This document shows, piece after piece, positions 7,928 to 15,437 of a stretch of DNA of 16,295 nucleotides. Each line of letters starts with the position of its first letter. Within the stretch, counting starts at the first letter, position 1. The notes below the pieces were generated by a model. The model was not told the DNA's origin. It did not search any database and was given only the letters and a program-made list of their open reading frames with translations. Source of the DNA: Glomus cerebriforme (taxonomy: Eukaryota > Glomeromycota > Glomeromycetes > Glomerales > Glomeraceae); contig QKYT01000474.1 of assembly GCA_003550305.1 (NCBI GenBank), forward strand, positions 22,340 through 38,634, written 5' to 3'. The position numbers were made by a program, and so were the translations under genes.

Positions 7928-8120
7928 GGGCGTGATATTTATTAGGTAATATTTTAGGAGGTAGTAGGTAAAACAAAATCTTACATGACACAAAATTATG
8001 CATTTTTATTGGTCAAAATTAATACCATATATATATTTAAATATTATTGGTTGAAAAAATCTTACCTAGGGGGGTAGGATCTTTTATAAAACTAATATTA
8101 GGTAATATATGTCATGGCCC
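7928..8120. mobile_element. 193-bp miniature element with TTAA-type target
   Basis: The left end GGGCGTGATATTTATTA and the right end, read on the other strand, GGGCCATGACATATATTA are inverted repeats. The flanks are TTAA (7924-7927) and TTAT (8121-8124), consistent with a TTAA duplication carrying one mutation. TTAA duplication and G/C-rich short ends are typical of piggyBac-like elements, so this is a candidate non-autonomous member. Inside is GGTCAAAATTAATACCATAT-type AT-rich sequence and a G-run (CCTAGGGGGGTAGG, about 8068-8081). Superfamily assignment is inference from the target site alone. Confidence 0.5.
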
Positions 8121-9296
8121 TTATCATCTGCTCAGATCATCTGGATGGATCCATTAGGTTATTCAGATGATGTAGTATCCATCCTTTGGATATCCTTTAC
8201 TAAACAGATCCAATGGATTCGAATGATGAATAATTTTCAACAATTTGATAAATCCAAATAGAACCTGTGATGGTGTATGGTCATTGACTCATTGTAATAT
8301 CATACTATAAGAAATTTACTACAACCATTATTTTCTAACCAATTGTTTTACCCAAAATATCTCTAATACCATTCAAAAAATTAAGTATAAAAAAAGAATT
8401 AATGTATTAAATGCTTCTTAAGAAGTTTCTTCTTAATCAGCAAAAAGAAGACTTTACAATATTTATTCAGCTTTTAATAGTAATCAATTATATGGTATAT
8501 TTTGGATGACTGGAAATTAGATTCTTGTTATTCTAATATTATTTTGCATAATAATACTTTAAGAACTAATAAATATAACTACCCATTATCATTATTTATT
8601 TTTGTTAATAATAATAAAGATAAATCATGTTTAGAAACTCAGGTATTTTAAATGATAAGACACAAGAAAGTTATGAATGGGTTTTATAGCAAACATTGGA
8701 TATAACTGGTTCTAAACCACATGTCATTATTACTGATATGGATTTCGCAATGGATACTACATATCAAAATATATACAAAAAAATATATTATATGCATTGC
8801 ATTTGGCATTTATCTTAAAATTTGCCAAAACAAATTAAATCAAAACTTGGATATGCCAACTTAAAAATTTTATTTTCAAAGTCTATTTGACAGTATCCTA
8901 ATGCATTTGATTATTTGCAAAATCCTATTTATTCAACATATTAATTATGGGCCTATGCATTTATAAAGCAATCAACATAGCATGTTGAATCAATCAATGC
9001 AATTATAAGAAGTTACAACTAGTTCAAGTATGACTAATATAATTGAAGCCCTAGATGCTCAGATGTAAAATGAACCTTTTATTGTATAATGTTTTTTTAG
9101 CAATATTGAAAAGGAAATTCAAAAACATTTTTCATTATGGATTATTGAAGAACTTTATAATCAAATATATGAATCTGTTCTTTATCAATGTAAAAAAATA
9201 TCTATTAAATATACATTTGAATTTAATGAAGATCAATTGATATGTAATTATTGTTTTCTTATATGTAATTGGACTTTGAAGTTAAGTTATTTAGCA

Positions 9297-9324
9297 TTAG
9301 GATTAGGATTAAAATTAGGGTTAG
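9297..9324 (+). repeat. Telomere-like interstitial tract
   Basis: Four near-perfect units in 28 bp: TTAGGA, TTAGGA, TTAAAA, TTAGGG, followed by TTAG. Fungal telomeres are commonly TTAGGG. The tract stands alone in AT-rich DNA inside a transposon gene, so it is not a chromosome end here. Confidence 0.6.
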
Positions 9325-9346
9325 AAAATAATGAATAGTTATAAAA

Positions 9347-9430
9347 ATTCCTTCTGCAAGAGAAATTCGAGGCTGGCAAGCCAAGAGAGTGAAAGACATG
9401 GTGACTGCTACGCCAAAAACACTAAAATAA
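9347..9430 (+). pseudogene. Short protein-like end of unknown family
   Basis: The frame IPSAREIRGWQAKRVKDMVT followed by ATPKTLK ends at TAA 9428-9430. Its IP-x4-I-x-GW core with a basic helix-like tail recalls the end of the orphan exon at 119-451 (IPKVTTIQGWI, also near its stop). This may be the last exon of a related repeat protein carried by the insertion. The stretch is only 27 codons, so chance is possible. Its local GC content is clearly higher than the surroundings. Confidence 0.3.
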
Positions 9431-10299
9431 ATCATTCAGTGACGTAAGCTGCTAAAAAATTTTGTTTAGATTTATTATTGTAATATTGTAACTAATATTT
9501 TATTCAAATTTTTTAAGGAACTAAATAAGTAATAAAAATAGCAATATGAAAATTAAAAGTCAAATAGTAATGTTATATTGTCTTGTATTCAGAAATTTTA
9601 ATCTTTATTAGTTATACAATTTAGGATATCAATATTCAGAGTATTTGAAATTATTAAAGATTGTTATGACTTTTGGCAGACATATTTAAAGGCATTAATT
9701 GCTTCTATTTCAAATGATTTAATTAAGCAAATTGTATTTTATATGACTTTCAAATTATACTAACATATAATTTTACTTAAAAATGGTACATATTTATGTA
9801 TATGTTTACTTTTAGTTTCATATAATATAGTTTGTAGACATTATTTTAAATTAATGAGGAATCCACATGTATTATTTTATATTATGTAAATGTCATCAAA
9901 ATGGTTTAAGATTGATTCATGAGATTGCTTGGATGCTATTTTTAAAGAACTTTTTATTGGAGTATCATTTCAGAAGTATAAGAAAAATAATATTATACAA
10001 AGTTTTTTTCCTAAATATTATAACAATGTCCAAGAAGTTAAAGTTCATCACTATATACAAAAAAAGACAGAGTATAGTAAACTTATAGATAAGGCTGTAA
10101 ATGATTTATTGGAAAATAATGATCAAAAGAATTTGAATGATATTATTTTATCTTACATTGTAAAAAAAGAAGAAAAATGTGAAACTGAAGCTCAATTAAG
10201 AGATACTGAAAGCCAAAATTTAAGTAGTATTATAAGATTAGAAGATAGCTGTGTATATAATATTAATGATATCATCAGAAAATTTTTTATTACAAAAAT

Positions 10300-10560
10300 T
10301 TGCATAAATTTACAATTTCATAAGTTTATAGTTTCATAAAATTTATGTCAAAATCTTCTGTAAGTTTATTGTTTCATAAGATTTATATAATATTACAATT
10401 GAAATACTCAGTAAGTTTACAGTTTTATAAAATTATTTATAATTTAAAAAATTAAAATTCTTTGTAAATTTACAGCACATAAGTTTCACAAAATATTACT
10501 TTATAAGTTTACAGATTTGTAAGTTTTATGAAATATTATGATTAAAATCCTTATTTCATA
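10300..10560. repeat. Degenerate minisatellite behind the MULE pseudogene
   Basis: The core GTAAGTTTACAGTTTCATAA recurs with variation at about 10320, 10360, 10411, 10464 and 10503, spaced about 40-53 bp, most copies followed by an AAATATTA or AAATTTAT segment and AAAATCxT. The first copy overlaps the end of the MULE tail frame, so the last residues of that frame (after about 10285) are repeat-derived. No coding role is seen. The following 180 bp up to the Tigger element show nothing recognisable. Confidence 0.6.
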
Positions 10561-10740
10561 TCCCAATAATCCCATATAATAAATGTGATAAGCCTACTAG
10601 TTTTGATAGTAAATAGTATTCTGCTCACGTAAGAAGTTATTATATAATCCAATACTAAAATTAATTTGAGATTTGATATGAGATATTCAGGATGTACTGT
10701 TAGTGAAAAATTTTAAGGTCTAGTATGAGACTTCAATATA

Positions 10741-10763
10741 CAGTTATACCTCCATATAGTTAT
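10741..10763 (+). repeat. Left terminal inverted repeat of Tigger copy A
   Basis: CAGTTATACCTCCATATAGT plus TAT matches the right end at 21 of 23 positions; the two differences are T/C. It directly follows the TA target site. Confidence 0.85.
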
Positions 10764-11452
10764 ACTCTATATAGTCACATCTCTTTATAAGCATCCATTT
10801 TCATGAAATGGTTTTTAATACTATTAAATTACCTCCATATCACTTATAATCACTATCACTTAAAAGTTCCAAATGTACATATTGTTTATTAATAATTAAA
10901 CCAATTTGATAAAATGTTAAATAGTATAGTAAATATACATTAATTATGTTCAGCTATAAGTGATGACATAAAACGTCATATCTAAAGCAAATGACATGTA
11001 GATATTGCAAACCACTTCAATGAAAAGTACCCTAACTTAAAGATTGACAGAAGCATAATATCAAAGATATTATCATAAAGTGATAAATGAAAAGCCATAA
11101 ATGCAGAAGATACTATTCAAACCTTTAGCATAAAGAAGTCAAGTTCCCAGTCCTTGAACATGCAATGAGTCTATGGGTAGAAAATGTGACAGTCGGTGAT
11201 GTAATATTAATGGAGTTATTAATAAAGGAAAAAGCTAAAATCTTTGCAGAAGCTTTTAATATTTAAGAAAAAGACTTGGCTTTTTCCAATGGCTGGTTAC
11301 ATAAGTTTAAAAATCATAATAATATTCATAAGTACCATTTATATGGAAAAGCGGAAAGTGTGCCTTTGGCTTCTCTTCCAGAAGAAAGAACAAAGTTGCA
11401 ATCAATTTTAAGCTGATATACACTTGATCGTATTTATAATATTGATGAAACA

Positions 11453-11634
11453 GTAAGATTTTCTTTTGTAAGAGATTTTATTATAAAATTGATAATAGTG
11501 TGTTTCATATAATGATTTATATAGTGTATAACTCATAGTTAGCATATTTTTATTTAATATTAAAGCATAATTTAGTTGTTACAATATGTAATTATATGGA
11601 GTATACTTATATATATATTTTTTTAAAAATATAG
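11453..11634 (+). other. Intron 1 of Tigger copy A
   Basis: GTAAGATTTTC donor directly after the IDET codons and a pyrimidine/A-rich run to ATATAG at the acceptor. Removal gives IDET followed by ELFYQISPSQTLS, the expected transposase order (Gly expected where Glu is seen). The same intron, about 194 bp long, is at the matching place in copy B. Confidence 0.7.
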
Positions 11635-11933
11635 GAACTTTTTTACCAGATATCTCCAAGTCAAACATTATCAATGAAACCTGTTACTGGTTGAAAAAAA
11701 AGATAAAACTTGAGTTACGGTTCTTCTTGGCATTAATGCAATAAGAAATGACAAGCTAAAACTATGGGTAAATGAACTCTTTCATTTTTGAAGAGGTTCT
11801 TTATAAAATGGACAGCTGTTTCAGAGTGCAAGATAAAAAGATCTTGCTTTTAGATGACAACACACCATTGCACTTCAATCTGCATTATTCACTAGTCTTA
11901 GAGAATGATCAAGATAATGATAATCTACATCTG

Positions 11934-11999
11934 GTAAGGCTTATTTTATGAATTTTTCTTTTATGCTAACTAATACAATTTCCTATATTTTAATTATAG
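11934..11999 (+). other. Intron 2 of Tigger copy A
   Basis: GTAAGGCTTA donor, a TGCTAAC branch site about 30 bases before the AATTATAG acceptor, 66 bp in all. It lies in the acidic/Gly-rich linker between the second and third catalytic positions. Copy B has the same 66-bp intron. Confidence 0.75.
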
Positions 12000-13021
12000 A
12001 AAGTTGAGCTTCAAGGGATTGTGGCGGTTGTGATGGTAGTTCAAGAGGTCATAGTAGTCATGGTGGTGGTTCAAGAGGTAAATCAGATAAACATCAACCT
12101 GATACCTCCTGGCTCCAATTAACTTATGTTAAAGTTGCTTTCTTACCACCTACCACAAGTCATCTCCAACCACTCAATGTGAGTATTATCACAAGCTTTA
12201 AAAATTATTTCAAGAGAAAATACTGCCAATATTTGTTGCAATTGATTATATTGCAGAATCATGGAATAATGTGTCTAAAGAAATGGTTTTGAATTGTTAG
12301 AGAAAGACAAGAATTTTATCTTCTTTATCTGATAAAGAAAAAGAAAATGCATCAGAGACCCAACAAGAAGTGAGAAATAATGAAATAACTGATATTGATC
12401 GAATAATCAGAGAGTTTGATATAGATGACCTTCCAGCTATTTCATTAACAGATGCGTTAAATAGTTTTTTTCAAGATCAGGAGGAAATTCTAACTGAGAA
12501 TATTTTAAATAAGAATAATATTATAAAACTGATACAAGAGGAAATGCGTAATGATGATGATAATAATGATTCTGAAGAAGAAGAAATTCTGGTTTCTCCA
12601 GGTGATGCTCTTAAATTCTTACAAACCTGAATTATATTTTTTGAGCAACAGAACATTGATAAATTTCAAATAAAAGATGTAAATCTCTTTAAGAGGTACT
12701 TTAAGATTATCAAAGGATCAAACAACAATTATGAAAGTAGATGTTGATCATAGATTTTTTTAGTATTTGATTGTTACGCCTTTGAAAGTATCATGTGCTT
12801 AACTTTTCATATTAGTTTTAGCATTAATGTAACATTAATAACCAAATATTTATGTAATACATTTTAATAATAATACATTTACAATAAAATTTCTAACCAA
12901 AAATTGAAAAAGCTTTTATATAGTCACAGCACATGATTTTTAATATGATGGTGATTGTAAAGAAATTACCTTTATATAGTCACACCTTTATAAAATTACC
13001 AAATTTGATAGAACTGATTAG

Positions 13022-13044
13022 ATGACTATATGGAGGTATGACTG
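13022..13044 (-). repeat. Right terminal inverted repeat of Tigger copy A
   Basis: Reading in from the edge it is CAGTCATACCTCCATATAGT plus CAT, followed outside by TA. Together with the left end it fixes the element boundaries to the base. Confidence 0.85.
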
Positions 13045-13586
13045 TAAATAAAATATTTATTATATCTCAGTTATAAATAATTAATCTTAATTAATATTTC
13101 ATTAATTAATAGATAATTTATTTATAAAGGAAGAATTATGAGGCTTAATGAGAGGTATTATAAAAAGTTTTTAAGCATGTTTTAGAAGAAGCCAGATAAA
13201 TATTATCGATTTTACTGTTTGAATCTTAGTTATGAAGTGTAACTTCTTATATAATATTTTTAGTATATAAGTAATGATACAATAGAAATACTTATGTTAT
13301 TAATTGAAATGGAAGAAAGTGCAAATATAACATTAAGAGGTATAGATAAAGATAAATACTGTATGCACGGCAGCTTTTTTTTGTAATCCAACAATTAAAA
13401 CACAAATAATTATGTATTTACATACATTTGAAACTCTAACTTTTAGTCTGAAATAAGAAGGATAAGAAAGATTATGAAATTGTAATAATGCATAATAATC
13501 ATTTATTGTTCAATCAATAAAGTTACTATTTTAAAATTTTTGATTTATTCTAATTTTGAATACTTTAAAAAAAATAAATTTATATA
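13045..13586. other. Spacer between the two Tigger copies
   Basis: 542 bp of AT-rich sequence between the facing 3' ends. I see no gene, repeat or RNA here, apart from the TA target sites at both edges. In a read-through transcript it would be the loop of the inverted Tigger pair. Confidence 0.5.
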
Positions 13587-14754
13587 TAGTCATACCTCCA
13601 TATAGTTACCTAATTGGTTCTATCAAATTTAGTGATTTTATAGAGATATGACTATATAAAGATAACCTCTTTACAATCACCATCATATTAAAAATCATGT
13701 ATGATGACTATATAGAAGGTTTTTCAATTTTTGGTTAAAAATTTTATTGTAGATGTTAATTAATATGTAAATTAATTTAAAGTTTTAAATAAAATTATCA
13801 ATATAAAATCAGTAATTATTTATTAGTTAGTAATTATTATTAAAATGTATTACATAAATATTCAGTTATTAAATGTTACATTAATGCTAAAACTAATATA
13901 AAAAGTTAAGCATATGATACTTTCAAAGGTGTAGTAATCAAATACTAAAAAAATCCATGATCAATGCCTGCCTTTGTGTGATCCGTTTGATAATCTTAAA
14001 GTACCTCCTAAAGAAGTTTACATCTTTTATTTGAAATTTATTAATGTTCTATTTTTTAAAAAATGTAATCCAGGTTTGTAGGGATTTAAGAGCATCACCT
14101 GGAGAAACCAGAATTTCTTCTTCTTCAGAATCATTATTATCATCATCATTACATGTTTTTTTCTGTATCAGTTTTATAATATCATTCTTATTTAAAATAT
14201 TCTCAGTTGGAATTTCCTTCTGATCTTGAAAAAAACTATTTAACGCATCTGTTAATGAAATAACCGAAGAGTCATCTATATTAAGCTCTCTGATCATTCG
14301 ATCAATATCAGTCGTTTCATTATTTCTCACTTCTTGTTGGGTCTCTGATGCATTTTCTCTTTCTTCATCAGATAAAGAAGATAAAATTCCTGTCTTTCTC
14401 CAACAATTCAAAACCATTTCTTCAGACACATTATCCCATGATTCTGCAATATAATCAATTGCATCCTTTATATTAATCTTTTCTTATTTATATTCTTCCC
14501 TCTTTAAATATATCCAACATATGTTGGCAGTATTTTCTCTTAAAATAATTTTTAAAGCTTGCAATAATACCCATGTCGAGTGGTTGGAGATGACTTGTGA
14601 TGTTGGGTGGTAGGAAAGCCACTTCAACATAAGTTAATTGGAGCTGAAAGGTATCAGGCTAATGTTTATCTGATCTACCTCTTGAATCCACTATGACTAC
14701 CATGATCTCTTAAACCACCACTATGATCACCACGATTTCTTAAAACTCAATTTT

Positions 14755-14820
14755 TTATAATTAAAATGTAGAAAATCATGTTGTTTAGCATAAAAGAAAA
14801 ATTTATAGAATAAGCCTTAC
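14755..14820 (-). other. Intron 2 of Tigger copy B, acceptor lost
   Basis: Same position and 66-bp length as in copy A with GTAAGG donor and TGCTAA branch region, but the terminal AG reads AA (TTATAA instead of TTATAG), so normal splicing would fail or shift to another AG. Confidence 0.65.
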
Positions 14821-15212
14821 CAGAAATAGATGATTTATTTTTATCATTATCTTGATCATTCTCTAAGACTGGTGAATAATGCGAATTGAAGTGCAATGGT
14901 GCATTGTCAATTAAAAGCAAATCTTTTTATTTTGCGCTCTGAAATGGCTGTTCATTTCACTAAGAACCTTTTCAAAAATGGAAGAATTCATCTACACTTT
15001 AGAATTACTTCAATAATATACAGGAAGACGTTCCAAGATAACCTTTGAAAGTGGTCTCAGACACTTTGAATTGCCAATTACCCATGGTTTTAACTTATCA
15101 GTTCCTATTGCATTAATGCCAAGAAGAACCATAACTCGAGTTTTACTTTTTTTCAACCAGAGACAGGTTTTGTTGATAACATTTGACTTGAAAACATCTG
15201 GTAAAAAAGTCT

Positions 15213-15406
15213 CTATGTTTTTAAAAAAATATATATATAAGTATACTCTGTATAATTACATATTGTAATAACTAAATTATGCTTTAATATTAAATAAAAA
15301 CATGCTAACTACAAGTTATACACTACTATAAATAGTTATATGAAAAACGCCATTATCAATTTCATAATAAAACCTCTCACAATACTCTTATAAAAGAAAA
15401 TCTTAC
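15213..15406 (-). other. Intron 1 of Tigger copy B
   Basis: Minus strand: GTAAGATTTTC donor after the IDKT codons, acceptor in AAAACATAG before a CTTTTTTACCAG segment shared with copy A. A second AG two bases further gives an alternative acceptor. Confidence 0.6.
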
Positions 15407-15437
15407 TGTTTTATCAATATTATAAATGCGATCAATG

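Larger units (their letters stand above)
7245..8235. mobile_element. Composite insertion of about 1 kb in the MULE gene
   Basis: MULE coding similarity stops at NNPEFTNY (about 7224) and resumes near 8330. The DNA between has distinct outer parts rich in GGAT/ATCC (ATCCTCCATCCATATCTG at 7246-7263, GGATATCC at 7312-7319; CATCTGGATGGATCC and TTTGGATATCC on the right, about 8138-8190). The right edge read in reverse loosely resembles the left, so imperfect inverted ends are likely. Inside lie a ~140-bp tandem array and a TTAA-type miniature element. No transposase coding is visible. It is probably a non-autonomous element of unknown class that later received another insertion; the edges are uncertain by tens of bases. 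Confidence 0.5.
9248..9655. other. Second insertion in the MULE gene, between DDE core and SWIM domain
   Basis: MULE sequence breaks off after KYTFEFNEDQL (about 9241) and returns at IKDCYDFWQTYLKALIASIS (about 9655 onward). The roughly 400 bp between contains a telomere-like tract (9297-9324), a short protein-like end (9347-9430) and AT-rich sequence with no other feature. I could not identify terminal repeats or a target duplication, so it may be an element fragment or repair filler. Confidence 0.45.
6862..10339 (+). pseudogene. FAR1/MULE (Mutator-like) transposase gene, interrupted and broken
   Basis: MULE transposases cut and paste DNA with a DDE nuclease. Visible pieces in order: SELDSFELYKIT (from about 6872); a FAR1-type zinc domain with AKYYLKVYGKQKDLVIKKY, TLTCKNSGKHKPK and KKTDCKCHVNLNNPEF (about 6970-7220); after an insertion, NISNTIQKIKYKKRINVLNA (about 8350); LRTNKYNYPLSLFIF; ESYEWVL; VIITDMDFAMDTTYQ (second Asp, 8735-8743); YMHCIWHL (the CxxH motif, 8798-8809); HVESINAII (the Glu at 8987-8989); and MTNIIEALDAQM. 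After a second insertion come the SWIM zinc motif CxC-x9-CxH (9797-9841) and a long intact tail, KELFIGVSFQKYKKNN to about 10290 (open frame 9929-10339). The first catalytic Asp is Asn (HNNT at 8547-8558). Many stops and frameshifts also show it is dead. The family call is firm; the 5' limit is approximate. Confidence 0.88.
10950..12770 (+). pseudogene. Tigger/pogo transposase gene of copy A, broken
   Basis: Order of parts: a first helix-turn-helix (HVDIANHFNEKYPNLKID and RSIISKILS, 10995-11075); a CENP-B/Tc5-type second DNA-binding domain (11139-11452, with LEHAMSLWVENV, IFAEAFNI, LAFSNGWLHKFK); then the DDE nuclease. First Asp in IYNIDET (before intron 1), second in LLLDDNTPLH (GAC 11856-11858); the third position, LQPL, is followed by Asn instead of Asp (AAT 12176-12178). 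A Gly/Ser/His-rich, hydrophilic linker separates the second and third positions by about 84 residues. The acidic tail (open frame 12370-12630) runs to a stop TGA that replaces Trp, then a frameshifted end LIIDFFSI. Two deletions relative to copy B (86 bp at 11771/11772, 53 bp at 12238/12239), in-frame stops and the lost Asp make it inactive. Confidence 0.85.
10741..13044 (+). mobile_element. Tigger copy A: complete-ended pogo/Tigger-like DNA transposon
   Basis: The 2304-bp element starts CAGTTATACCTCCATATAGT and ends in the reverse complement of CAGTCATACCTCCATATAGT, flanked by TA on both sides (10739-10740 and 13045-13046). TA duplication with CAGT ends is typical of the pogo/Tigger branch of Tc1/mariner. 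Further motifs ATATAGTCAC sit inside both ends (about 10773, 12917, 12973) and may be extra transposase sites. The single gene inside (10950-12770) is dead, with internal deletions. The 200 bp before the gene and 270 bp after it are AT-rich with no other feature. The ends look intact, so it could have been moved by an enzyme supplied elsewhere. Confidence 0.88.
13587..15437 (-). mobile_element. Tigger copy B: 5'-truncated, opposite orientation
   Basis: The 3' terminal repeat is at the left edge (TAGTCATACCTCCATATAGT from 13587, first base C changed to T, TA before it). Similarity to copy A continues over the 3' region, acidic tail, DDE core and both introns, then stops at GCGATCAA near 15437, equivalent to about 11425 in copy A. 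The missing part is the 5' terminal repeat and both DNA-binding domains. Copy B also carries about 75 bp of AT-rich sequence absent from copy A at about 13756-13830. Past 15437 the sequence is a FAR1/MULE fragment, so the truncation is a rearrangement joint. Confidence 0.85.
13938..15437 (-). pseudogene. Tigger/pogo transposase gene of copy B, N-terminus missing
   Basis: Reads from DRIYNIDKT (first Asp kept, Glu changed to Lys) through intron 1, RLFYQMFSSQMLSTKPVSG, a stop in place of Trp shared with copy A, GINAIGTDKLKPWVIGNS, VILERLPVYY, LLIDNAPLHF (second Asp, 14906-14908), intron 2, a Gly/Ser/His-rich linker, and FLPPNITSHLQPLDMGII with the third Asp kept (14575-14577). The part MSEEMVLNCWRKTGILSSLS to WITFFKK (14429-14049) is one unbroken frame. 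A TAG (Gln to stop) follows, and the same frame then continues NINKFQIKDV to the natural end at 13938-13940. Its last residues QALIMDFF (13970-13947) fit a PCNA-binding box. All three Asp are present, unlike copy A, but stops, frameshifts, the mutated intron 2 acceptor and the missing DNA-binding half make it inactive. Confidence 0.85.

Noticed and set aside
9055..9240. 61-codon plus-strand open frame
   Set aside because: It is an out-of-frame reading of the MULE segment coding for EALDAQM and the following helix-rich part.
9297..9324. Chromosome end
   Set aside because: The tract is 28 bp, degenerate and followed by 7 kb of further sequence.
9350..9420. Structural RNA gene in the GC-richer island
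   Set aside because: No cloverleaf or conserved RNA signature could be drawn; a short reading frame explains the composition better.
9867..10088. 73-codon plus-strand open frame
   Set aside because: It overlaps the MULE tail in the wrong frame; the frame from 9929 carries the family-like residues.
15071..15268. 65-codon plus-strand open frame
   Set aside because: It is opposite the Tigger copy B nuclease core and intron 1.
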